Assembly (NCBI RefSeq): GCF_018343525.1
Contig: NZ_JAGYPH010000001.1
Span: 930,001-994,000, forward strand
Source: Lederbergia citrea
GTDB taxonomy: Bacteria > Bacillota > Bacilli > Bacillales > Bacillaceae_C
DNA length: 64,000 nucleotides
Direction of reading: 5' to 3'
Under the pieces are notes generated by a model. That model was not told the DNA's origin. It ran no database searches and saw only the letters and a program-made list of their open reading frames with translations. This document shows positions 35,100 to 43,857 of this stretch, piece after piece. The position numbers and the translations under genes were made by a program. The stretch's first letter is position 1; every line of letters begins with the position of its first letter.

Positions 35100-36029
35100 A
35101 TGAAATTCATCTGGTTGTCAGTATTATTATTGATAGGAAGTCAAAACAATCTTCCTGACAATTTAGTCGTTAGTCATGAAGGAAAAACAATTGCAAATGT
35201 TAATCGCGTTTATTTTTCAAACCCATTAATAGATATTCCGCTTATTGATCAAAAAAACTACAATGAATTTATTCAAAAACTAGATAAGACCATCTATAAA
35301 CCGCCAATAAACGCTTCTCTGGATAACAATGGGAATATTGTTGCTGAAAAAGTAGGGTATAAACTGGACCATGAGGAGTTCACACGTTTGTTTTATACAT
35401 ATTTTTTCAATAAAGGCTCCTCTTACGTAGAAGCTCCCATGCATACAATATTTCCAAACGTGGATAGCGAACTGCTCTCACATATAAGAGTAAATCGAAT
35501 TGGACAATATGCTACCTATTTTAATTCAAATAACAGAGAGCGTTCTCATAATATTTTACTTGCAAGTGAAGCAATCAATAACCACGTTGTTTTTCCTGGT
35601 GAGACTTTTTCCTTTAATAAAGTGGTCGGAAAACGAACGAGGGAAAAGGGCTATAAGCGGGCACCGGTTATCGTTAAGGGTGAATTGTCGGAGGACATTG
35701 GTGGTGGAATATGCCAAATTTCTTCAACGTTGTACAATGCAGTAGATAAAGCGGGGTTGACTATTACAGAACGATACTCCCATAGTAAACGAGTTAGCTA
35801 TGTACCCTCAGGAAGAGACGCCACTGTTAGCTGGTATGGACCCGATTTCCGCTTTACGAACAAATACAACCAGCCTATATTGATTCGATCAAATGTTTAC
35901 GGTGGAACCGTTAGAATATTGGTGTATTCGTCAGATGCCATTAATAATGAGCCACGAAAAATTCCCAGCGCTTCGTATAAGCTTCCGGAAGAAGCACCTA
36001 TTGGATCAGAGGTGAATCAGAATCATTAA
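35100..36029 (+). CDS. VanW-family protein (YoaR-like)
   Basis: A 309-aa exported protein with a short N-terminal hydrophobic segment (residues 1-15). The N-terminal part is a peptidoglycan-binding-type domain. The VanW core is unmistakable: NIRLASE-like ILLASEAINNHVVFPGETFSFNKVVGKRTREKGYKRAPVI, then GGGICQISSTLYNA and TVSWYGPDFRFTNKYNQPILIR. Its role in vivo is unknown; VanW accompanies some glycopeptide-resistance clusters but is not required for them. Ribosome site GGGAGG. It is one of few plus-strand genes in the right half. Confidence 0.88.
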   Translation: MKFIWLSVLLLIGSQNNLPDNLVVSHEGKTIANVNRVYFSNPLIDIPLIDQKNYNEFIQKLDKTIYKPPINASLDNNGNIVAEKVGYKLDHEEFTRLFYTYFFNKGSSYVEAPMHTIFPNVDSELLSHIRVNRIGQYATYFNSNNRERSHNILLASEAINNHVVFPGETFSFNKVVGKRTREKGYKRAPVIVKGELSEDIGGGICQISSTLYNAVDKAGLTITERYSHSKRVSYVPSGRDATVSWYGPDFRFTNKYNQPILIRSNVYGGTVRILVYSSDAINNEPRKIPSASYKLPEEAPIGSEVNQNH

Positions 36030-36040
36030 GTTTTTTCATA

Positions 36041-36080
36041 AAAACCGGACTAGTGAACTTGGTATGTCCGGTTTTTAGTT
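36041..36080. terminator. terminator after the VanW gene
   Basis: AAAACCGGAC (36041-36050) pairs with GTCCGGTTTT (36066-36075), followed by TAG. The 36081-36394 stretch that follows shows no gene. Confidence 0.75.
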
Positions 36081-36400
36081 TGAATTTATTCTTTTTTCTT
36101 CGAGTGTTGTACTTGCTTGTGGTGGATATCGGTGATTTTCTGAACAACCGTTTTCTTTCACAAAAGCCCCCGATAGCATTCCTGTAGATCGTTAATTTTC
36201 GACTTTTAAAAAAATTGGGCTCATCCAGTATGATATGAGTATAGACACCACTCTTACTCACAACTTTAGGAAGACCCTACTATGATGTTAGCTTGCCTAA
36301 CTCTTACAAGTTTAATGAGACTAACAGCAAGCTATTTTACAATTTCTAATTGGTGTATAATAGTGTGAAGAAATTGTATTTTAACGGGGTGGTAATGAAA

Positions 36401-36793
36401 ATGAAGATTTTGTTTGATGAAACTTACACTTCAAATGACGGAAAGCGAACAAGCAGGAATATTTGGTATGGGGATGCTGATATATCTGTTGATGGTGAAT
36501 ATGGAAAAAACATTAATCTTAATGAAGATTTTATGGATAATTTATGCGAAATAATAAAAAATGACTTATCTAAAAATGCAGCAAATAAGCCTACTGAAAC
36601 TAACTGGTATATTTATGGAAGTGGTGTAACTCAGGACGCTATTGGAGACAATATCGTTCCGTCAATTATGGTTCGTGAGAGGTCTGGCGAGTTTATAACT
36701 AATTTTAATATCAGTGACCACGATTTTGCCGTAAATATTGATGCTATTCTGTTGTTTAAGGCGGATTTTGAAAAACGTTTAGCTAGTCATTGA
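36401..36793 (+). CDS. hypothetical protein, 130 aa
   Basis: A soluble acidic protein (KILFDETYTSNDGKRTSRNIWYGDADI...) without signal or membrane segment. ATG 36401 is chosen with GGGGTGG 8 bases upstream; ATG 36395 and an open frame from 36350 are alternatives. Family not recognised. Confidence 0.6.
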   Translation: MKILFDETYTSNDGKRTSRNIWYGDADISVDGEYGKNINLNEDFMDNLCEIIKNDLSKNAANKPTETNWYIYGSGVTQDAIGDNIVPSIMVRERSGEFITNFNISDHDFAVNIDAILLFKADFEKRLASH

Positions 36794-36873
36794 GGAGTAA
36801 TATCACTATAAGCATTTTCAAACTATTTGAGGGGATGAATTCATAATGAATTCATTCTCCTTTTACTGATGTA

Positions 36874-37009
36874 GGAACGGAGTTCCCAAGTGCTGCTCAC
36901 CTTTGTTCGTGGGCTGCTCTAGTTCCGGGACACAATGAGAGTGCCGGGAAAAGGAAGTCTTCCTCGCCCAAAAAAGGAAATAAATATCTCAGGTCTGCAC
37001 TGACTGAAG
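36874..37009 (+). mobile_element. IS110-family transposase fragment
   Basis: One frame reads EFPSAAHLCSWAALVPGHNE, then SAGKRKSSSPKKGNKYLRSA and LTE. This is the conserved C-terminal transposase-20 region of IS110-type elements. No start, no ends and no upstream RuvC-like domain remain. It overlaps, antisense, the 3' end of the DinB-like gene. Confidence 0.8.
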
Positions 37010-37529
37010 AAACCTTCTGTTTAATATTTTTCGAACTGTTCTTAGGAATACTTAAAATAGTCCAATCTTTGTCCTTTATTTGTTTTCCAATATAAAGAAT
37101 TTGTCCTAAGTGATAACTTATATGAGCCACTTCAGTCTGAATTGCCTGAAGCACACTTAATGGTTGTTGTCTTAAAAAAACAGTTTTATTTAGATCTTCT
37201 GCTTTAAGGTTTTCGATTGTATTAAAAAGTAATTTCCACCCTTCTTCCCAGATTTGCATTAGATGTTCTTTGGATTCATTATCATCAAAGAATTCCAAGT
37301 CTCTATTTCTATAAGACTTTTCTCCATCAGTAGTTAGAAAATCTACCCAACGTGAGTGCATATTCCCACTTAAATGCTTGATTATTATTGCAATGCTATT
37401 GGACTCTTCACTTGGCCTCCAGTGTAATTCGTCTTCTGTTATTTGCTGTATTCCCTTTTCTGCACGTTCTTTAAAGTGTTTAAATTGCCCTATTGCTAAT
37501 GTAAGGTATTCCTTTTCAAAGTTCCTCAA
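36897..37529 (-). CDS. DinB/DUF1572-family protein with a read-through tail
   Basis: Residues 1 to about 172 form a DinB-like four-helix bundle: LHWRPSEESNSIAIIIKHLSGNMHSRW with the first metal His, and EVAHISYHLGQILYIGK with the second and third. After SIPKNSSKNIKQK the natural stop is missing. The frame continues for about 38 residues through the antisense of the IS110 remnant (SADLRYLFPFLGEED...), so the C-terminus is artefactual. Function unknown; some relatives are thiol-dependent transferases. Confidence 0.75.
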   Translation of the reverse strand: MRNFEKEYLTLAIGQFKHFKERAEKGIQQITEDELHWRPSEESNSIAIIIKHLSGNMHSRWVDFLTTDGEKSYRNRDLEFFDDNESKEHLMQIWEEGWKLLFNTIENLKAEDLNKTVFLRQQPLSVLQAIQTEVAHISYHLGQILYIGKQIKDKDWTILSIPKNSSKNIKQKVSSVSADLRYLFPFLGEEDFLFPALSLCPGTRAAHEQR

Positions 37530-37584
37530 AAAAATTCCCCCTTAGTTATTCAATATTATCTATATATGAGTTAATTTATTGAAT

Positions 37585-37622
37585 TAAAGCACCCGTTACT
37601 TTAAGTGTAAGTTTTACAATCT
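37585..37622 (-). repeat. dispersed repeat, short minus-oriented form
   Basis: AAAGCACCCGTTACTTTAAG, then TGTAAGTTTTACAAT. It matches 41285, 46104, 52237 and 55898. Confidence 0.6.
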
Positions 37623-37636
37623 AGAAAATTCACACT

Positions 37637-38392
37637 TCAAAAACTTAAATCAATATACACACCATAATGGTCACTTGGAAGAAATTGATGCAAAGATGTT
37701 GTTTTATTTGCGAATACTTCTATTTTAGAAAGTTTGGGTTCTTTCTTAGGATAGCAAGACTTTAATAGTATCCAATCAAAACGAACTGGAACTCTTATAG
37801 TATTCAAGTTATCTCTATTATGTAACCAACTGTTGTTTATAAAATCTAACGTTGGAGATTTTAGAGATTGTCCTAGATCAACCCAACTTGTATCAATCTT
37901 ATTAAGTGATACCTCTCCCACTAAGAAATTGTAGATGCTAGATATATTAGGGATGCTATTAAAATCACCACAAAGTAGTTCATAGTCAGAACTATTGCTT
38001 TTGGAAATCCAATTTATCACTTCCATTATTTCTGTTTCTCTCGTAGATACACTTTTCCAATTTAAGTGTACATTTGTAATACCAATATTTAATCCGGCTA
38101 AATCAACAATTACTCTTTGTGCACATTGATTTAAAACATCATTTGTTATACTTATTTTTTCTAAAGGATACTTTGATAAAATAGCTAATCCTTCTTCTTC
38201 ACCTTGGTATTGCATAAAATGGTAATGATTTATACCAACTTGTTTTGAAATAAACTTAATTTCCTGAAGACAAGGCACCTCTTGAAGAGCTATAACATCA
38301 GCATTTATTCTTATGATCTCATTAATAATTGCTTCTTTTCTCATTGCCCAAGTATCATTGTTATTCCATACATTAAAGGTTGCCACCCTCAA
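37637..38392 (-). CDS. endonuclease/exonuclease/phosphatase-family protein
   Basis: A 251-aa DNase I-fold phosphoesterase. ATFNVWNNN at the N-terminus, ADVIALQEVP (catalytic Glu), GITNVHLNWKS, LLCGDFNSIPN (Asp/Asn pair), RFDWILLK and PSDHYGVYIDL (catalytic His) occur in the correct order. No signal peptide, so it is cytoplasmic. TTG start with AAAGGGTG upstream. The substrate may be a phosphodiester or a sugar-phosphate; not resolvable. Compare the secreted relative at 59550-60452. Confidence 0.85.
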   Translation of the reverse strand: MRVATFNVWNNNDTWAMRKEAIINEIIRINADVIALQEVPCLQEIKFISKQVGINHYHFMQYQGEEEGLAILSKYPLEKISITNDVLNQCAQRVIVDLAGLNIGITNVHLNWKSVSTRETEIMEVINWISKSNSSDYELLCGDFNSIPNISSIYNFLVGEVSLNKIDTSWVDLGQSLKSPTLDFINNSWLHNRDNLNTIRVPVRFDWILLKSCYPKKEPKLSKIEVFANKTTSLHQFLPSDHYGVYIDLSF

Positions 38393-38555
38393 CTAATTCA
38401 CACCCTTTCAATTTTGTTTAACTTAAATTTTTCATTATAAATAATCTCATCAATAATATTATTGATTTCATTAGTTGTTAATTTAGCAGTATCTAAAAGA
38501 TGTTTCTCATCCAATAAATATTATATAAACCGTTCTTTTTTGAATCCTCTTCCAT
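38392..38555 (-). pseudogene. small gene with a frameshift
   Basis: From ATG 38555 (GAGGGGTG upstream) the frame gives MEEDSKKNGLYNIYW. A shift of one base continues as LLDEKHLLDTAKLTTNEINN, then IIDEIIYNEKFKLNKIERV and a stop next to the following gene start. About 50 residues, helical, family unknown. Confidence 0.45.
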
Positions 38556-38610
38556 ATTTAATTCACCCCTCTTCAAAACGAATTTACCTTTTTCTACTTT
38601 CACTAAACTG

Positions 38611-38681
38611 CCCCGTTCGCTCAATAACTTCAACAAAAAAAGCGTTAATCCTTCTTCCATTAACGCCCCCGTTTGTTTAAC
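38611..38681 (-). repeat. dispersed repeat, archetypal minus-oriented copy
   Basis: CCCCGTTCGCTCAATAACTTCAACAAAAAAAGCGTTAATC, CTTCTTCC, ATTAACGCCCCCGTTTGTTT. It is the near-exact reverse complement of the copy at 23703-23768 on the other replichore. Confidence 0.85.
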
Positions 38682-38693
38682 TTTTGTATCACA

Positions 38694-39242
38694 TCATATA
38701 GTGAGTAACAAAGATTTTTTTTCAATCACTACTTTAATTGTTGAAGCACTTTGTTCGGTTGATTGATTTGTTGTGTCAATAATATTGGATTCATAGATGC
38801 CCAAATTGTTAAATTGCTCCCACATTTTTTCCACCAATTCACTGTTGGCAACATCGTCTAATTTGGTACGATTGATTGCTCGCTTCATTGTTTCTTCTTT
38901 AGTCGCTCTTAAGATAATGTAATGTACTTCATAATTATCTTGTACGGCTTTTAACCAGGGCTCTAAGAACCAAGGACCAACAATTCCATCTATAATCACA
39001 TCGTACCCACCACGTGCAAAACGTTTTGCAGCTTCCAAAAAGGCTTCAATAACAATTAAGTTTTGTTCTTGTGATTCCGGTAAAAATGGAGGTATTGCCC
39101 CCTTTTGAATATAGTGATAAAAATCATCCGTGTGCATATGTACCGACTTTGATAAATTAGACTCTTTAGCAACAATAGATGCTGTTGTACTTTTACCAGT
39201 CCCTGGTGAATCAGTAATTATAATAATTCTGCCTTGTTTCAT
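38694..39242 (-). CDS. AAA/adenylate-kinase-like P-loop kinase
   Basis: A 182-aa P-loop protein. The Walker A motif is ITDSPGTGKSTTA, then VHMHTDDFYHYIQKG (DD pair typical of shikimate- or gluconate-kinase-like and zeta-toxin-like kinases), VIIDGIVGPWFLEPW, and the lid RATKEETMKRAINR. Ribosome site AAGGAG. It is the third small orphan kinase in the window (see 17771 and 23852), each bordered by repeats. Confidence 0.8.
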   Translation of the reverse strand: MKQGRIIIITDSPGTGKSTTASIVAKESNLSKSVHMHTDDFYHYIQKGAIPPFLPESQEQNLIVIEAFLEAAKRFARGGYDVIIDGIVGPWFLEPWLKAVQDNYEVHYIILRATKEETMKRAINRTKLDDVANSELVEKMWEQFNNLGIYESNIIDTTNQSTEQSASTIKVVIEKKSLLLTI

Positions 39243-39261
39243 AAATATTCTCCTTATTTAA

Positions 39262-39388
39262 ATGGCCCGATTGTTGAACACAAGTTAAAGAAGACTCTTA
39301 AACTATCCTGCCCGTTAGTAAAAAAGCGTCGCCACTTATTGTAGAAACGCCCCCGTTAGCTTAAGTACAATGTTTCGCAAACTCTTTA
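39262..39388 (-). repeat. composite dispersed repeat, minus orientation
   Basis: Modules: GGCCCGATTGTTGAACACAA then GTTAAAGAAG, CCTGCCCGTTAG, a GCGTCGCC...GAAACGC imperfect hairpin, CCCCGTTAGCTTAAGTACAA, then TTCGCAAACTCTTTA. It is a mosaic of three repeat types. Confidence 0.7.
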
Positions 39389-39428
39389 TTGTAAATTCAT
39401 CTTATTAAGACTTTTTAACTTATTACAC

Positions 39429-39824
39429 TCATTCAACAGGGTCGCCACCAAAGACTTTAGAGGTAAATTCCGAATGTGCCCTATCGACTGCTAATTGTCT
39501 AAATTTCTCTGGTTCAACCCAATCTTCTGTTTTAAATTCGTCAATAGGTACAACTTCAAGTTGAATTGTACCTTCCTCCGCATTTATCTTTTCTACTATT
39601 TCAACATATTGCTTGTGATACTCTTCTTTTTGTTCTTGGGTTAATTCCAAAGGAGTTACTAATACAACTTTTTCTTTATGGGTATCAGATACAGCCCCAA
39701 CCTCTACTGCTTGTCCATTAGTTATATCCTCCGTTACTTTTTTTTCTGATTCTCTATTTACACTACATCCTACTAAAGCGATAGCTCCAATTAAAATTCC
39801 TACACATATATACTTTTTCAACAT
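39429..39824 (-). CDS. predicted lipoprotein, 131 aa
   Basis: Signal peptide with lipobox ALVGC (Cys 20), then a low-complexity linker and a charged mature domain (ELTQEQKEEYHKQYVEIVEKINAEEGTIQLEVVPIDEFKTEDWV). No family recognised. Ribosome site TGAGGTGTG. Probably surface-exposed. Confidence 0.75.
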   Translation of the reverse strand: MLKKYICVGILIGAIALVGCSVNRESEKKVTEDITNGQAVEVGAVSDTHKEKVVLVTPLELTQEQKEEYHKQYVEIVEKINAEEGTIQLEVVPIDEFKTEDWVEPEKFRQLAVDRAHSEFTSKVFGGDPVE

Positions 39825-39892
39825 TCACACCTCATTATAAAAATTATTGAACTATTCTAATATTAGTTTATACAACTTAGTATCCTATTACA

Positions 39893-39927
39893 ATTGTTTA
39901 ACTAACCTGGCGCTTTAGTACAATAAG
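39893..39927 (-). repeat. dispersed repeat fragment
   Basis: TTGTTTAACTAACCTGGCGCTTTAGTACAATAAG. The neighbouring 39928-40117 contains no gene. Confidence 0.5.
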
Positions 39928-40117
39928 AAAGATAAATAGTAGTGTCTGATTGCGAAATAAAAAGCCAACAGAATACTGTTAACAAACTATTGGCTGGCTT
40001 AATTGAATATGAATTTCTTATTTTTGTGAAATAGACTTCTCCTGATTACTGACTTTGTAAATCTTATATTATTTAGACTTAATAACATAAATCCAAGCAT
40101 TATAAAAACATCTCCTT

Positions 40118-40425
40118 CTATAAGGGTCGCGATTTACAGTCGGCAATTTTAAAACACTTGCTTATAAGGTGCAAATTCCTGATATTAAGAAAGTAAGTCG
40201 CTAATAAGACTAAACTGGATTTTATTCCCAATATTCCCATAATTTCTATTCCTCCGAAAGCATAAAAACCGAAGATAAGTGATGGCCATAACTCGATAAT
40301 ACCTATAGGCATAAACTCTTTCATATTATTCGGTATTCGAGCATCATTACTGCTTCCACCCAAGAATCCAAAAAGAATTGCAACTGCCAAAAAAATAATA
40401 AGCGTTACTTTCTTAAATTCTTACA
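40118..40425 (-). pseudogene. amino-acid permease fragment
   Basis: KKVTLIIFLAVAILFGFLGG, then SNDARIPNNMKEFMPIGIIE and PSLIFGFYAFGGIEIMGI correspond to the middle of APC-superfamily amino-acid permeases, where the YAFGGIE helix is diagnostic. It has no start or ribosome site and degenerates after residue 70 into a non-homologous tail. Confidence 0.65.
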
Positions 40426-40566
40426 CTCTATAGTTTAAGTAGAATCATTCGCAATACCTTATTTTTACCATATAAAATGACTTATTTGCTTTCACGTTTT
40501 CCATAATATGCTTTGTTCTTTTTATTTACGGTGGTCCATATATATTGAATCATTAAGGAAAGTACG

Positions 40567-40833
40567 GTGAAAATTATGAGACCAACCTTTTTGCTGATAA
40601 TAGATTTTGTACTGTTTTTTATCTTTCCTTTGGCATTTTGGGAGTTATGTCGGGAGGTTATAGGGGACTATCCCACTATGATTCTTTGTACCCTGCCGGG
40701 GATCCTTTATAGCTTGTACCGATTTAATGATACTGGAAAGCTTAATTATACGGGAATATTTATCATAATGAATTTAATTGCAGGACTAGTGGTATTTTCT
40801 GTCTGGGTCTGCGTTACAATTATTATGGAATAA
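40567..40833 (+). CDS. small membrane protein, 88 aa
   Basis: GTG start with AAGGAAAG upstream. It has three hydrophobic stretches (residues 5-22, about 38-50 and 60-85), and no family is recognised. Its stop codon overlaps the next ATG (TAATG), a classical translational-coupling arrangement, so the two genes form one unit. Confidence 0.55.
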   Translation: MKIMRPTFLLIIDFVLFFIFPLAFWELCREVIGDYPTMILCTLPGILYSLYRFNDTGKLNYTGIFIIMNLIAGLVVFSVWVCVTIIME

Positions 40834-41275
40834 TGTTTTTTTTTCAACAGCATTATTAATTATATATTCTCTAAGCCTTGCAGCCAAAAAACCTGTTTAT
40901 TTATACTTTGCATTAGATCTAATGGGGGCAAGGGGATATGATAGAAAAATAATAAAAGAGCTGTTTTTTGAAAAGAAGACATACAAGCTTTTCCAACTGA
41001 TTACGCTACTACACTGTGCGAATGAAGTTTTATATATTGTGTGTTTATCAGGATGGATAATGATATATGGAGTAGAGGCATACAAACTTGAAATTATACT
41101 GAATTCATCTCTTAATATCATATTGTCGGGTGCATCGCTGACTTTTTACTTCTATATCCATCAGGCAGTGAACGAAATAACACCGGTCAAAAAAATGGCT
41201 ATAGCAAAGGCAAGAAGAGTAACTTCGTTTCCTATTGAAAGAGCCTACATTTATTTTAGCACCCTTAAGCGGTAG
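40833..41275 (+). pseudogene. membrane protein with start separated by a T9 tract
   Basis: ATG 40833 is followed by nine T. The frame then fails at once (stop about eight codons later), whereas with ten T it would continue FFFSTALLIIYSLSL, then KKPVYLYFALDLMGARGYDR and on to TSFPIERAYIYFSTLKR at 41275, about 147 residues with three membrane helices. It is off by one base in a homopolymer, so it is either phase-variable, expressed by slippage, or a simple mutant. Confidence 0.55.
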
Positions 41276-41284
41276 TGAAAGTTA

Positions 41285-41333
41285 AACCACCTTGCACAGT
41301 TACTTTAAGTACATAATTTTACAAACTCTTTAA
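41285..41333 (-). repeat. dispersed repeat, minus orientation next to plus-strand genes
   Basis: AACCACCTTGCACAGTTACT, TTAAGTACATAATTTTACAA, then ACTCTTTA. The orientation follows the replichore rather than the adjacent genes. Confidence 0.6.
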
Positions 41334-41340
41334 AAATCGA

Positions 41341-41490
41341 CTTAGACATACTCACCATCCTTGTTAATTGAAGCTAAAGCCTACATAAGAGAGATTTGAG
41401 AACGCTTAGGGCTTTCGGATATTAATACTGCTTTGGACATATACACATACATGAAAAAGAACGTTAAAAAAGATGCTTGTTCCCAATAAG
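41341..41490 (+). pseudogene. C-terminal remnant of a tyrosine recombinase
   Basis: LRHTH (catalytic R and H box) at 41341-41355 is followed, after two disrupted stretches, by FSDINTALDIYTYMKKNVKK carrying the nucleophile Tyr. It is typical of the last 50 residues of phage or transposon integrases. Frame breaks and stops make it inactive. Confidence 0.7.
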
Positions 41491-41521
41491 TTCAGTAACT
41501 TATTGGGAACAAGCATCTTTA
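41471..41521. terminator. 22-bp perfect hairpin after the recombinase remnant
   Basis: The arm 41471-41492 (begins AGATGCTTGTTCCC) pairs perfectly with 41497-41518 around CAGT, followed by TT. It is probably the terminator of the lost integrase gene. Confidence 0.7.
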
Positions 41522-41896
41522 AAAATCTCATTAAACAAAACATGAACATTATAAATTACTAGCGCTTATAAATGTTGTTAAGCCGCCATTTATAAGCATT
41601 TATTACATCATGCTGCCCATTATTCTGAACTAAGATTATTCAAAATAAAATACTTTGAATCTCGATGTTTATTCTGCTTCCTTTAAACGTATTTTATCTT
41701 GTTGAAAATTTTAAGAGTACAAACAACAATTCATTAAGTATAGTTCTGGATATTAATGGACTCAACTCTTTATTAATCACTATTCAATAACAATATAAAA
41801 ACTCCATTTTGTAAAAGTTTGATCAAAATAGAGTCTCTCTTTTATATTTTAGGTTTTTTGCTTACGATAGTAGCATTACCGAAAAATTAAAAATTT
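41522..41896 (-). terminator. gene-free stretch with terminator of the exporter operon
   Basis: ACTCCATTTTG (41801-41811) pairs with CAAAATAGAGT (about 41824-41834). On the minus strand this is followed by TTTTTAT, so it ends the four-gene operon transcribed leftward. Nothing else is visible. Confidence 0.6.
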
Positions 41897-43015
41897 TCAA
41901 TCCAATCGCTGTATGCCTTTTTCAATCCTCTGCAAAATTGCTTCAGCTGAAGCCAGTTTACCTTCCAATCCAGAATCTCCGACCATGCCACTTTTTCCAG
42001 AAAGAATTGAACCAAGCACAGGTCCAGCCAGGGCATGCGCCGGTCGTAGACAAAATGCAAGCTCATATCCAGCAACTATCCTTTCATATTCCACGGGCAG
42101 TCCCGAATCTACCCTTAATCCAGTCCATAGTGCCTGTAAAAGTGCTTCATCATCTAAATTTGGATCCCACATTTGAAATAAAAGAGCGGCGGTTTGACTT
42201 AAATCTGCACCAGGCGTTCCTTGACCTACATAAGACCAGTCGATTAATACGGTTTTTCCAGAATAACGCCCTAGATTAGGTGGCCAAATATCATGATGTA
42301 GAAGGGTCTGCGGCAAGGCCTCAAGCTTGGGATAGATCAAATCCTGAGCCCTGCTAAGCTTTTTTAAAATTTCCCGTCTTTTTGCTGTAAATACCTTAGA
42401 TATCTGATTTGCATAAGGATGCCCTTCAATGGATTGGCAATTTTTAGCGATCCGATCTACCCACAGCCCATCGTACATTGCTTGTGCCCTGTGTCGAAGG
42501 AATGGCATTTTTTTAAGCTCATCTTCCCTTCCCCACCATGTACGATGCAATTCCGATATATCCCGGATCATTTTCGCCAATGCTTCTGGTGTCCAATCGA
42601 TGTCAAAAGCTTTCTCTCCTAGATCCTCCATCCATAGCCAATATTGGCCTAAATCGGGTCGAATCATAAGACCATATGTTTTGGGAATATAGAGATTTTC
42701 CTTTATATCTTCAAATAAGTCATTCTGATAACAATCTGCTTCCCTGCGTGCAAATGCCGGATCTAATGCTTGGCTACTAACTTCTCTCGATTCTTTTAAA
42801 ATAATGGAATCTGGAGCATAACTTAATTGTGGATCTGAATAAGTTAGTTTAAATCGATGGATATCGCCTCCTCCATGCGATTTTCCACCTGCAAGCTCCC
42901 TGCTGAAAGCAACTACTGTAGCATCATTGAAGCCAGCCTTTCTCATTAGATTTGTAAGGTATCTACAATCAATGGCGTCTATTGTTGTAATTTTGTCCAA
43001 TACAGATTCAGACAT
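41897..43015 (-). CDS. phosphotransferase (APH/choline-kinase fold), last gene of the ABC operon
   Basis: A 372-aa kinase. N-lobe ELAGGKSHGGGDIHRFKLTY, hinge YWLWMEDLG, catalytic loop LLHHDIWPPNLG (base Asp and Asn) and Mg-binding VLIDWSYVG are present. ATG 43015 has GGAGG 7 bases upstream; the frame runs open to 43090 and would overlap the permease gene. Its position behind an ABC-2 exporter suggests resistance to, or self-protection from, a small molecule by phosphorylation plus efflux. That is inference. Confidence 0.8.
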   Translation of the reverse strand: MSESVLDKITTIDAIDCRYLTNLMRKAGFNDATVVAFSRELAGGKSHGGGDIHRFKLTYSDPQLSYAPDSIILKESREVSSQALDPAFARREADCYQNDLFEDIKENLYIPKTYGLMIRPDLGQYWLWMEDLGEKAFDIDWTPEALAKMIRDISELHRTWWGREDELKKMPFLRHRAQAMYDGLWVDRIAKNCQSIEGHPYANQISKVFTAKRREILKKLSRAQDLIYPKLEALPQTLLHHDIWPPNLGRYSGKTVLIDWSYVGQGTPGADLSQTAALLFQMWDPNLDDEALLQALWTGLRVDSGLPVEYERIVAGYELAFCLRPAHALAGPVLGSILSGKSGMVGDSGLEGKLASAEAILQRIEKGIQRLD

Positions 43016-43047
43016 AAGTATTCCTCCTTTTGAGTGTTTTATAATAT

Positions 43048-43857
43048 TTATGAACCGGTTCCCGTATAACCGCGAAGCCCAACTTTCCAAACTGCAATCG
43101 CAACAATCATAACGAATATAGCCATAACTGGAGATAAAAATGCCAGTTGTGCACCTGGTTTATGTAAAATTGCTGCAGTTGGAAAATATGTCCCAAATGC
43201 GAAAGGTATGACCCATGTTACCAAAGAACGAATCGGCAAAGGATATACTTCTAAAGGATATCTACCAAGTTCCCCTATTTGATAGGCAAGATAAGGTAAA
43301 TTAGTTTGTTGTCCCCCAGTCCAAAATGATATACATTCTGCAAGCAGAAGCGCACTTATAAGTACCACGCAACCGGATATAATAGCTAGTACAAACCAAC
43401 CGATGCTATATGCATTCCATGTTAATCCAGAGTTTAATCCAGCAATGATTACCATAGCACTACCACTAATGAAATGACCGATTCCCTGTACCCCAAAGGC
43501 AGAACCTAGAATATGAAATAGCGGCCAGACCGGACGAACTAACAGTTTATCCATCTCTCCCCTCGCTATATTTCCGCTGATAGACCACACCCCTTGAAAC
43601 AGAGTGCTTGCAATAGATCTTGACAAAATGGCAAGTCCGTATAAAAGCATTACCTCCCATTTCGTCCACCCCACAATAGCTGGTACATTTCGATAGAGGA
43701 CTGTTAGAAAAAAGATAGCGGCCAAATGACCGGATATGGAAGCAAAAACACCCATAAAAAAATCAATATCATATTCCATATGAGCCTTTAATGATTGTTT
43801 TAAAAACCTTGGATAAAGTTTTATATGCCTCCACATTTGTCGAGTATTAACCACCAT
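43048..43857 (-). CDS. ABC-2 transporter permease (COG3694-like)
   Basis: A 269-aa integral membrane protein with six helices. The segments MEYDIDFFMGVFASISGHLAAIFFLTVLY, RGEMDKLLVRPVWPLFHILG and the final WKVGLRGYTGTGS are characteristic of the ABC2_membrane_6 family that pairs with COG4587 and COG4586. Its start overlaps the end of the upstream permease gene by 11 bases (translational coupling). Confidence 0.85.
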   Translation of the reverse strand: MVVNTRQMWRHIKLYPRFLKQSLKAHMEYDIDFFMGVFASISGHLAAIFFLTVLYRNVPAIVGWTKWEVMLLYGLAILSRSIASTLFQGVWSISGNIARGEMDKLLVRPVWPLFHILGSAFGVQGIGHFISGSAMVIIAGLNSGLTWNAYSIGWFVLAIISGCVVLISALLLAECISFWTGGQQTNLPYLAYQIGELGRYPLEVYPLPIRSLVTWVIPFAFGTYFPTAAILHKPGAQLAFLSPVMAIFVMIVAIAVWKVGLRGYTGTGS

